Part shown: piece by piece, positions 1 through 6,023 of the stretch
Layout of the letters: every line of letters starts with the position of its first letter
Numbering within the stretch: the first letter of the stretch is position 1
Assembly: GCA_023405875.1 (NCBI GenBank)
Contig: JAEXXN010000442.1
Location: 1-6,662, forward strand
DNA: 6,662 nt
Reading direction: 5' to 3'
Origin: Bacillota bacterium
Lineage (GTDB): Bacteria; Bacillota; Clostridia; Lutisporales; Lutisporaceae
Notes under the pieces: model-generated
Seen by the model: the letters and a program-made list of their open reading frames with translations, nothing else
Databases searched by the model: none
What the model was told of the DNA's origin: nothing
Made by a program: the position numbers and the translations under genes

Positions 1-1977
1 CTTACCCTTATGCAGCACTATTATCCTGATGGCTTGCTGTATGGTAGAAAGCCTGTGGGCAATAACGAGAGTCGTCCTGTTCCTTATGAGTTTTTTGATT
101 GCATCCTGTATCAATATTTCTGTTTCGGTATCAATATTGGAGGTTGCCTCATCAAGCACCAGTATCGACGGGTCAAAGGCAAGGGCTCTGGCAAAGGCGA
201 GCAGCTGCCGCTGCCCTGAGGAAAAGGTCGCCCCTCTTTCAGCTACTTCCTCATTGTAGCCCTTCGGCAGCTTTTCAATAAATTTGTCTGCGTTCACAAA
301 GCGTGATACCTGCATTATCGTCTCATCAGTTATGCTGCTTTCGTTCAACCGGATATTTGACTTTATATCTCCTGAGAACAGGAATACATCCTGGAGCACT
401 GTTCCGATCTGCGCCCTCAATTCATACTTGTCCAGCTCTCTGATATTCTTCCCGTCAATCAGTATCTCACCCCTCTGTATGTCATACAATCTGTCGAGCA
501 GGCTTATTATAGAAGTCTTTCCTGCTCCGGTTGCTCCCACAAAGGCGGCTGTTTCTCCTGCATTTATCTTGAAGCTTATATCTCTGAGTACCCAGTTCTC
601 TCCTTCATAGGCAAACCACACATTCTTGAATTCGATGTCGCCCTTCAGTTTTCCCAGTGTAACCGGTGAGCTTGGATTTTCAACAGTCTCCTTTTCGTCC
701 AGCAGAAGGAATATTCTTTCTGAGGAAGCCATGGCTGACTGGAGGATATTGAATTTTTCCGTAAGGTCGTTTATAGGCTGAAAGAACTGCTCGATATAGC
801 TTATGAAGGCAAACAGAACGCCGAAGGGAAGCTCCCCTGCCAGCATCCTTGCGCCTCCATACCAGATAAGCAGGGATAATGCCAGAGAGTATATAAGATC
901 CATAGAGGGCCTGAATACCGCAAATACAAAAAGCTCACGCATGCCCGCTTCCCGGTGCTCCTTGTTGATAGCTTCAAACTCCTTGTATTTATATGCTTCT
1001 CTGTTAAAGATCTGTATAATACGCATACCGGAGATATTTTCGCTTAAGGTGGAATTGATCCTGGCAAGCTTGACCCTTGTCTGGCGGTATGCATCCCTGG
1101 CTTTAAGCCTGAATACCGCAGCAGAGATGATTATAAGCGGTATTATGGTAAAGCTCACCAAAGCCATGGGGGTATTTATCTGGAGCATTATAATCACTAT
1201 TCCGCAGAGCATGAGTATATCCTTGAACAGATTTACCAGTACGGCTGTAAACATTTCATTCAGGTTCTCCATATCATTGGTTACCCTGGTTACAAGCCTG
1301 CCTACCGGATTTCTGTCAAAGAAGGACAGGGAAAGCTTATGAATATGGGTAAACAGCTCCTGCCGCATATTGTATATTATCTTCTGTCCCGTATAGTTCA
1401 GTATATAAACCTGTACATAGTTAAGGAGAAAGCTCCCCAGAATGGTGAGCAGGAATATCAGGGAGATCTTTTTTATTCCTGCCTTGTCCTGTTCGCGGAA
1501 GGCTTTGTACTCTTCCCCGGTCAAGAGCTGGCCATAATAGGTATCGGACCGGGAGGAGATTGCATATCTCTCCCCTTCCGTTTTTACCTTCAAGCTGGAC
1601 ACAGCTTCTATATCAAAAGCTCCGGCGACAATGTAGTAATTGCCTTCAACCTTTACTATCTGAGCTTTCTCATTTCCCCTTTGCTCCTCAGGCAGCAGGC
1701 TTTCCCGTACATAGTAGCTGTTCTTGTAGCGGACGCTTGTATAATCCGGCCTCTCGTCAAAAACATTCATGACTGAAGCATGGGCGGATATATGGTCATC
1801 GATGGCTATTTTTATAAGATAGGGCCTGGCAAGGTCTGCAGCAGTTATGAGGGTAAGCAGGAAAATACACAGGAGGAGCATACCCAGATAAGGCTTTGTA
1901 TATTTAAGAAGCCGCTTCATAAGCTTCAGATCAAAGGCCTTTCCCAGAGCTTCCTCTTCCTTGAAATTTTTACTCAT
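1..1977 (-). CDS. bmrD: BmrD/YheH-type ABC multidrug exporter half-transporter, C-terminal tip cut off by window edge
   Basis: This is an inner-membrane ABC exporter subunit (membrane domain fused to ATPase), expected to pair with the product of 2093-3844 and pump drugs or lipophilic compounds outward. The reading frame is open from the ATG at 1977 to the window edge (659 codons), so only a short tail is missing if it matches B. subtilis YheH (about 670 residues). TM1 is near residues 30-50. About 105 hydrophilic residues (60-165) precede TM2 (about 169-190), as in BmrD, whose insert forms an extracellular domain. More TM segments lie near 245-290 and 355-400. In the ATPase domain I see Walker A GATGAGKTS (481-489), Q-loop Gln529, a degenerate signature FSSGQ (585-589), Walker B ILVLD with catalytic Glu610, D-loop SNID and H-loop His641. 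It therefore supplies the working Walker motifs of the catalytic site and a poor signature to the other site. A GAGGTG Shine-Dalgarno (1982-1987) ends 4 bases before the ATG. The symbol rests on architecture alone. The drug substrate is unknown. Confidence 0.93.
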   Translation of the reverse strand, partial: MSKNFKEEEALGKAFDLKLMKRLLKYTKPYLGMLLLCIFLLTLITAADLARPYLIKIAIDDHISAHASVMNVFDERPDYTSVRYKNSYYVRESLLPEEQRGNEKAQIVKVEGNYYIVAGAFDIEAVSSLKVKTEGERYAISSRSDTYYGQLLTGEEYKAFREQDKAGIKKISLIFLLTILGSFLLNYVQVYILNYTGQKIIYNMRQELFTHIHKLSLSFFDRNPVGRLVTRVTNDMENLNEMFTAVLVNLFKDILMLCGIVIIMLQINTPMALVSFTIIPLIIISAAVFRLKARDAYRQTRVKLARINSTLSENISGMRIIQIFNREAYKYKEFEAINKEHREAGMRELFVFAVFRPSMDLIYSLALSLLIWYGGARMLAGELPFGVLFAFISYIEQFFQPINDLTEKFNILQSAMASSERIFLLLDEKETVENPSSPVTLGKLKGDIEFKNVWFAYEGENWVLRDISFKINAGETAAFVGATGAGKTSIISLLDRLYDIQRGEILIDGKNIRELDKYELRAQIGTVLQDVFLFSGDIKSNIRLNESSITDETIMQVSRFVNADKFIEKLPKGYNEEVAERGATFSSGQRQLLAFARALAFDPSILVLDEATSNIDTETEILIQDAIKKLIRNRTTLVIAHRLSTIQQAIRIIVLHKGK

Positions 1978-2092
1978 TATGCACCTCTAAATTTGTATAT
2001 TTCGCGAAAAACATTTTATATTGTACAATTCAGGTTTCGCGCAAATATTTCCTTGATTTCGCGCTATACCCTGATAAATAGCTTGGGCGCGT
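1978..2092 (-). promoter_or_regulatory. Gap between transporter genes with three CGCGAAA repeats and a possible internal promoter
   Basis: This 115-base spacer separates the two transporter genes. Read on the minus strand, GCGCGAAA occurs at 2057-2064 and 2035-2042, 22 bases apart, and the related palindrome TTTCGCGAAA lies at 2000-2009, 35 bases further on. A fourth CGCG core sits at 2088-2091 and runs to the stop codon of the upstream gene. Between the second and third copies is the 10-base palindrome ATTGTACAAT (2020-2029), followed by a TATAAA -10-like hexamer (about 2016-2021). A poor -35 (TTGCGC) lies 18 bases upstream of that hexamer and overlaps the second repeat. The first two copies can also fold into an 8-pair stem with one bulged G, without a U-tract, so it is not a convincing terminator. 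The layout suggests operator sites over a weak internal promoter. No regulator gene is visible to confirm this. Confidence 0.35.
2000..2064. repeat. Three short TTTCGCG repeats (CGCGAAA on the minus strand)
   Basis: On the plus strand the copies are TTTCGCGAAA (2000-2009, a perfect palindrome), TTTCGCGCAAA (2035-2045) and TTTCGCGC (2057-2064). CGCG tetramers are sparse in the rest of the window, so three copies with the same TTT flank within 65 bases are unlikely to be chance. The 22-base offset between two of them is close to two helical turns, which would suit a dimeric DNA-binding protein. No function is known. Confidence 0.5.
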
Positions 2093-3844
2093 TCAATATA
2101 TTTGTTCGATTTTTTCTTCAAGCAGCTGTTTTTCATAAATGCCGTGATAAATTCCCTTCAGCTTCAACAGCTCTTCATGGGTACCTTGTTCGGCAATCTT
2201 TCCCTCATCAAGTACTATGATTTCATCGGCATCCTTTATGGTGGATATCCTGTGAGCAATTATAATTGCCGTTTTGTTTCTCATTATGTGTTTAAGGCCT
2301 GCAAGCACCTGCTCTTCGGTCTTTGTATCTACAGCAGACAGTGAATCGTCCAGGATTATTATTTTGGGTTCCTTTGCAATAGCCCTGGCTATGGAGACTC
2401 TCTGCTTCTGCCCTCCTGACAGGGTCACGCCCCTTTCGCCCAATATGGTATCGAATTTATCGGGGAATTCCATGATATTGTCATAAACCTGTGCTAATTT
2501 TGCTGCGTCCGTCACTCTGTCCATATCCATGCCGGTATCTGAAAATGCTATATTATCTCTGATTGATGCAGAAAAAAGGAAAATATCCTGGGGTACATAG
2601 CCTATATTCTTACGAAGCTCCATCAGAGGAATCGAATTTATATCGATACCGCCTACAAGCAGCTCTCCCGGCTTGGTATTATAAAGCCTCATAATCAGAT
2701 TTACCAGGGTAGTCTTGCCGCTGCCGGTCTTTCCGATGATTGCAAGCGTCTTTCCCTCCTCTATAGACAGGTTGATGTCCGACAGGGCGGGAGCCTCGGC
2801 ACCAGGATAAGTGAAGCTGAGCTTCCTGAACTGTATGGAAGGCCTGTAGTCATGCAGGTCCAGGACCTCTTCCCCGTCGAAAATATCAGGGGAGGTATCC
2901 AGTATCTTATTTATCCTCTTCATGGAAGCAATACCGCGCTGGAGTACGTTGATAACCCAGCCGACAGCCATCATAGGCCAGGTAAGAAGCCCGAGATAAG
3001 AAACAAAGGCTACAAACTGACCAAGTGAAAGCTCATCATCTATAACAAGCATACCTCCGAAATACAGGGCAAAAAGGAAGCTGAGGGAACCGATGAAGGC
3101 GACCATCGGGAACATGAGTCCCCATACCTTTATAAGCTCCATATTCCTTTTTACATAGCCGTCGTTTACGGTAGAGAACCTTTCAATTTCACTTTTTTCC
3201 TGTACGAAGGATTTAATGACGCGTATTCCAGATATGCTCTCCTGTACCATATCTGTAAGAGCTGAAAAGGCTTTCTGGACATTGGCGAATCTGCTTTGAA
3301 CCACCTTTCCGAAGAAAATCATAATGGCCGCTATTACCGGGAGCGGCAGCAAGGCTGCTGCTGTCAGGCGGATATCGATGGTTGCGACCATAATGATGAT
3401 TGTTGCAGAGGTAAGAAAGACTGCATCGGTTATCATCACTATACCGAGGCCGAAAGCCATCCTGACCGCATTTATATCGTTGGTGGCATGGGCCATCAGG
3501 TCTCCGGTCTTGTGATTGTTGAAAAAATTGGGGGACATAAGCTCAAGATGCGAGAAAAGCCTGTTTCTGAGCCAATATTCAAGAGACCTGGAAGAGCCCA
3601 AGACAAGCATCCTCCAGATGAATCTGCAGCCGGCCACAAGTATAGCCAGTAAGATAATGATACCGATATATTTATAGATATCGAGCATTGAGAGCGTTCC
3701 GGCTCCAAGGGCGTCGGTAATGGCTCCGAGAAGCTTTGGGGTTACAAGCTGCAGGGCATCTACAAGTAAGAGAGCACCAACACCCCAGAAATATTGCCAT
3801 TTATGCTGTATTAAAAATTCCTTCAAGTAAATAAATGTATTCAT
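2093..3844 (-). CDS. bmrC: BmrC/YheI-type ABC multidrug exporter half-transporter
   Basis: This 583-residue protein is a complete ABC exporter half-transporter, almost the same length as B. subtilis BmrC/YheI (about 585). Six TM segments are predicted near residues 17-39, 57-77, 133-154, 162-180, 246-266 and 273-298. The ATPase domain follows, with Walker A GKTGSGKTT (371-379), Q-loop Gln419, intact signature LSGGQ (475-479), Walker B IIILD (495-499) and H-loop His531. The residue after Walker B, normally the catalytic Glu, is Asp500, as in BmrC. It therefore gives a good signature to the partner's ATP site while its own site should hydrolyse poorly. The ATG at 3844 is well supported by GGAGG (3850-3854), 5 bases upstream. 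It is probably the first gene of a two-gene transcription unit driven from the candidate promoter at 3931-3959, with the partner 115 bases downstream. A homodimeric lipid or drug exporter is the alternative, but the matched defects in the neighbour argue against it. Confidence 0.95.
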   Translation of the reverse strand: MNTFIYLKEFLIQHKWQYFWGVGALLLVDALQLVTPKLLGAITDALGAGTLSMLDIYKYIGIIILLAILVAGCRFIWRMLVLGSSRSLEYWLRNRLFSHLELMSPNFFNNHKTGDLMAHATNDINAVRMAFGLGIVMITDAVFLTSATIIIMVATIDIRLTAAALLPLPVIAAIMIFFGKVVQSRFANVQKAFSALTDMVQESISGIRVIKSFVQEKSEIERFSTVNDGYVKRNMELIKVWGLMFPMVAFIGSLSFLFALYFGGMLVIDDELSLGQFVAFVSYLGLLTWPMMAVGWVINVLQRGIASMKRINKILDTSPDIFDGEEVLDLHDYRPSIQFRKLSFTYPGAEAPALSDINLSIEEGKTLAIIGKTGSGKTTLVNLIMRLYNTKPGELLVGGIDINSIPLMELRKNIGYVPQDIFLFSASIRDNIAFSDTGMDMDRVTDAAKLAQVYDNIMEFPDKFDTILGERGVTLSGGQKQRVSIARAIAKEPKIIILDDSLSAVDTKTEEQVLAGLKHIMRNKTAIIIAHRISTIKDADEIIVLDEGKIAEQGTHEELLKLKGIYHGIYEKQLLEEKIEQIY

Positions 3845-3849
3845 TCAGA

Positions 3850-3854
3850 CCTCC
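3850..3854 (-). promoter_or_regulatory. Shine-Dalgarno site of the 583-residue transporter gene
   Basis: GGAGG, within GGGGAGGT, lies 5 bases before the ATG at 3844 and fixes the start of this gene. No other start nearby has a comparable site. Confidence 0.8.
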
Positions 3855-3930
3855 CCAAAATCTCATCTGTTTCATTGAAGCCTCACCATACCCTGGGTGC
3901 ATTCAACATAGCTCAGAAGCACATACTAAA

Positions 3931-3959
3931 ATTCTATAACTAAAAAATGGGAATTGCAA
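3931..3959 (-). promoter_or_regulatory. Candidate sigma-A promoter for the ABC exporter genes
   Basis: On the minus strand, TTGCAA (3954-3959) is followed after exactly 17 bases by TAGAAT (3931-3936). These match the sigma-A consensus TTGACA and TATAAT at 4 of 6 and 5 of 6 positions. Transcription would start near 3924 and leave a leader of about 80 bases before the ATG at 3844. The site lies downstream of the terminator that closes the redox operon, where a new promoter is needed. The surrounding sequence is AT-rich. This is a consensus match only. Confidence 0.5.
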
Positions 3960-4038
3960 GTAAATGATAACCACAGGCACGGATTTCATAAAATAAACTA
4001 CCGGCAAATTATTAAGCCTGGTCTGCTGATCCTCATAA

Positions 4039-4083
4039 AAGGGGCTGTGTCTCCAGATTATCATTCTGGAGACACAGCCCCTT
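4039..4083 (-). terminator. Rho-independent terminator of the redox operon
   Basis: A 19-base-pair perfect stem (arms 4039-4057 and 4065-4083) closes a 7-base loop (4058-4064). Its core is GGGGCTGTGTCTCCAGA paired with its exact complement. On the minus strand the stem ends in CCCC followed by TTTTAT, a short U-tract. It begins 20 bases past the TAG stop of the FAD gene, the usual place for an intrinsic terminator. The plus-strand side is followed by only two T residues, and no plus-strand gene reads into it, so I assign it to the minus strand. The stem is unusually long and the U-tract rather weak. Confidence 0.85.
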
Positions 4084-4103
4084 ATCAACGGAACTGCATT
4101 AAG

Positions 4104-5252
4104 CTATACTACTGATGGTTCCCATACCTCTTCGCCCCTGGCGAATCTGTCCTTGTCAAGGGAGGCTATGTTCAGTGTCGTAGGCTGGCCCAATATGGTC
4201 TCGGCCATTACAATACCTGTTGCAGGCCCGAACATGAAGCCGTGACCGCTGAAGCCGCATGCCAGGTAGAAGCCTTCCACTTCATTAACAGCGCCGTATA
4301 TAGGCTGTCTGTCCGGGGTGATCTCGTATAACCCCGACCACTGTCTTACCACATTCAGCTTCTTCAGGAGCGGCAGCAAGGTACAGCAGGTTTCCGCCAT
4401 TTCCTCCATGAAGCTCCAGCTGGAATTTATATTAAAATCTCTTGGCTCATTGGCATCGCCTCTTCCCATTATGAAGCTCCCCTCAGGGGACTGCTGGCAG
4501 TATATGTTCAAGGAAAAGGACATGTACATGGGCCCCTGGAGAGGAGCTACAGGCTCAGTAACCAATATCTGATGCCTCTCAGGATACAGCGGTATGTCTA
4601 CCCCTGCCATGTCGCCGATCTGCTTGGAATATCCTCCGGCTGCGTTCACCACTATAGGAGCGGATATGAAGCCTTTGTCGGTTTCAACACCTGCGATTTT
4701 ACCGTTCTCAACCTTTATGCCGGTAACAGTGGTATAGGTCATTATTTCAACGCCGAGCCTTCTTGCTGCTTTGGCATAAGCATCGGTAGTCTTGAAGGGG
4801 TTCAAGTGTCCGTCCCTTGGGCAGAAGGTAGCGCAGGTTATTTTGGTTTCATCCATATAAGGAATTATTTCCTTTGCTTCTTTCGGAGTCAAGAATTTTG
4901 ACGGTATACCCAGCCTGTGCTGTAGTTCAAGGTTCTTCTTGAACTGTATTTCTTCCTTCTCGGTGGAAGCTACTATAAGATAGCCGCCCTGCTTAAACTC
5001 TATATCTCCGTCATATTCAAGCTCTTCATTTGCTTTCTCAAAAAAATCTATACTGTATTTTGCAAAGGAGCAGTTCAGCTCGGTGCCCCATTGCATTCTT
5101 ACACCGGCTCCGCATCTTCCGGTAGAACCGCTCGCAAGATAGCCCTTTTCAACTACAACTATATCTTTGACGCCTTTTTTTGCAAGGTTATAGGCAATAG
5201 CTACTCCGGAAATACCTCCGCCGATAATTACAACATTTGCGGTCTTACTCAT
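4104..5252 (-). CDS. DAO-family FAD-dependent oxidoreductase (sarcosine oxidase beta / proline dehydrogenase beta / HcnC-like)
   Basis: This 382-residue flavoprotein of the D-amino-acid-oxidase (DAO) fold probably oxidises the C-N bond of an amine or secondary amino acid. The N-terminal FAD-binding motif is GGGISG (11-16) in VVIIGGGISGVAIAYNLAKK, with a β-strand-ending acidic residue in VVVEKG (33-38). STGRCGAGVR (43-52), CPRDGHLNPF (144-153), GLYEITPDRQP (307-317) and GFSGHGFMFGPATG (333-346) are blocks typical of the sarcosine oxidase beta / HcnC / archaeal L-proline dehydrogenase beta group. The length suits that group (about 370-390). I place the start at the ATG at 5252, because GGGAGG (5261-5266) is 8 bases upstream. 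The GTG at 5261 would add three residues but overlaps the Shine-Dalgarno. The start overlaps the end of the Fe-S gene by 8 bases (ATGAGTAA), which implies translational coupling and a shared complex. In an anaerobe it would pass electrons to the Fe-S subunit rather than to oxygen. The substrate is undetermined: proline, sarcosine, glycine or an opine are all possible. Confidence 0.9.
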   Translation of the reverse strand: MSKTANVVIIGGGISGVAIAYNLAKKGVKDIVVVEKGYLASGSTGRCGAGVRMQWGTELNCSFAKYSIDFFEKANEELEYDGDIEFKQGGYLIVASTEKEEIQFKKNLELQHRLGIPSKFLTPKEAKEIIPYMDETKITCATFCPRDGHLNPFKTTDAYAKAARRLGVEIMTYTTVTGIKVENGKIAGVETDKGFISAPIVVNAAGGYSKQIGDMAGVDIPLYPERHQILVTEPVAPLQGPMYMSFSLNIYCQQSPEGSFIMGRGDANEPRDFNINSSWSFMEEMAETCCTLLPLLKKLNVVRQWSGLYEITPDRQPIYGAVNEVEGFYLACGFSGHGFMFGPATGIVMAETILGQPTTLNIASLDKDRFARGEEVWEPSVV

Positions 5253-6009
5253 TGTCGTCACCTCCCAATAAGGCTCCTAATTTGATCGGTTTGGCCGGCG
5301 GCCTGAAGGTCGACATCCTTAGCTCTGCCATAGGGGTGCCTGATGCCTTTGACAGCTCCTGCATGACAAGCTGCCTGCAGGTTCTTCCCTGGCACGGCCC
5401 CATGCTGCATCTGGATATTCTCTTTATCTCATCCAGGCTTTCATAACCGTTTCTTATCATTTCCCGGATCTCCCCAAGGGTGACCTCCTCACACCGGCAT
5501 ACAAGGGTGTTGTCGCTGTAGTAATCATTAATATTCATACAGCGGACAGTCATTGAGTATTCCTTGGGAACAACAAGGGAAATCAGAGCAGTCCTGTCCT
5601 GGGACTTGCCGTTCATTACCTTATGGACCTTTGCCCTGCATACCGGCTTGCCTTCCCGGTCCAGTGCAGTTACATAGCTTCCTTCTTCGGGAAGGGGCAG
5701 GAACTCGTAAGGTATTTTTACCAGGGCCTCCTTTTCCGAAAAGGTCTCATCTATTACGAAGATCGACAGTCCGGGACAGTTGGTTACACACAAGCTGCAG
5801 CCGTTACAATTGTCATGGATTATCGTAGGTCTGTCGTTTATATCCTCAAATTCAACAATGGCTCCCCTTTTGCATGCCGTATGACATGGATTACAGGGTA
5901 TCCTCTGGTAGCATTCTATTACTGCAACCGGACCCTTGGCCATTCTTTCCCTGGAAGGGGTAACGAGGGCAATATCTTCTGGTGATGCAATACCTGTTTT
6001 TTCTATCAT
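5245..6009 (-). CDS. Iron-sulfur electron-transfer subunit: ferredoxin-like domain fused to BFD-like [2Fe-2S] domain
   Basis: This 254-residue protein has no signal peptide or TM segment, so it should be cytoplasmic. It most likely carries electrons between the two flavoproteins encoded on either side. Residues 33-46 hold Cys33, Cys39, Cys42 and Cys46, and residues 68-78 hold a classic CxxCxxCxxxC motif (Cys68, 71, 74, 78). Together these could bind two [4Fe-4S] clusters, although the first set has five residues, not two, between its first two cysteines. After a linker of about 90 residues, the C-terminal part has CRCEEVTLGEI (171-181) and SMGPCQGRTC (202-211). This is the BFD-like Fer2 domain pattern, with Cys171, 173, 206 and 211 as likely [2Fe-2S] ligands and Cys201 as an extra cysteine. 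The ATG at 6009 has AGGAGG (6018-6023) 8 bases upstream. The gene starts 12 bases after the preceding stop and overlaps the following gene by 8, so all three are one operon. A BFD domain is often found at the C terminus of the larger flavoprotein in related oxidases, but here it is on this subunit. Confidence 0.9.
   Translation of the reverse strand: MIEKTGIASPEDIALVTPSRERMAKGPVAVIECYQRIPCNPCHTACKRGAIVEFEDINDRPTIIHDNCNGCSLCVTNCPGLSIFVIDETFSEKEALVKIPYEFLPLPEEGSYVTALDREGKPVCRAKVHKVMNGKSQDRTALISLVVPKEYSMTVRCMNINDYYSDNTLVCRCEEVTLGEIREMIRNGYESLDEIKRISRCSMGPCQGRTCRQLVMQELSKASGTPMAELRMSTFRPPAKPIKLGALLGGDDNE
5261..5266 (-). promoter_or_regulatory. Shine-Dalgarno that sets the start of the DAO-family gene
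   Basis: GGGAGG lies 8 bases before the ATG at 5252. The upstream in-frame GTG begins with the last G of this site, so it cannot use it. The site sits inside the last codons of the Fe-S gene, consistent with translational coupling. Confidence 0.75.
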
Positions 6010-6017
6010 CTCATTTG

Positions 6018-6023
6018 CCTCCT
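6018..6023 (-). promoter_or_regulatory. Shine-Dalgarno site of the Fe-S subunit gene
   Basis: A perfect AGGAGG lies 8 bases before the ATG at 6009. It overlaps the TAG stop (6022-6024) of the upstream flavoprotein gene, so ribosomes ending there are placed to restart on the Fe-S gene. Confidence 0.75.

Noticed and set aside
101..180. Apparent two-residue deletion in the D-loop of the BmrD-like ATPase
   Set aside because: A first reading dropped two residues. Careful translation gives an intact SNIDTETE D-loop.
2035..2064. Stem formed by the two GCGCGAAA copies as a terminator between the transporter genes
   Set aside because: The stem has only 8 pairs with a bulge and no U-tract follows, so termination is unlikely.
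803..2220. Run of long plus-strand ORFs (803-1342, 1339-1776, 1780-2220)
   Set aside because: All are antisense to the BmrD-like gene, the spacer or the end of the BmrC-like gene, whose minus-strand proteins show complete family motifs. None has protein-like motifs of its own.
3496..3708. 70-residue minus-strand ORF overlapping the BmrC-like gene
   Set aside because: It is in another frame of the same strand inside a well-supported transporter gene and has no ribosome site or recognisable motif.
3903..4088. 61-residue minus-strand ORF in the intergenic region
   Set aside because: It runs through the terminator hairpin and the candidate promoter, has no good ribosome site, and resembles no family I recognise.
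4318..5985. Plus-strand ORFs opposite the redox genes
   Set aside because: They are shadows of the Fe-S and DAO coding sequences, which carry clear cofactor-binding motifs on the minus strand.
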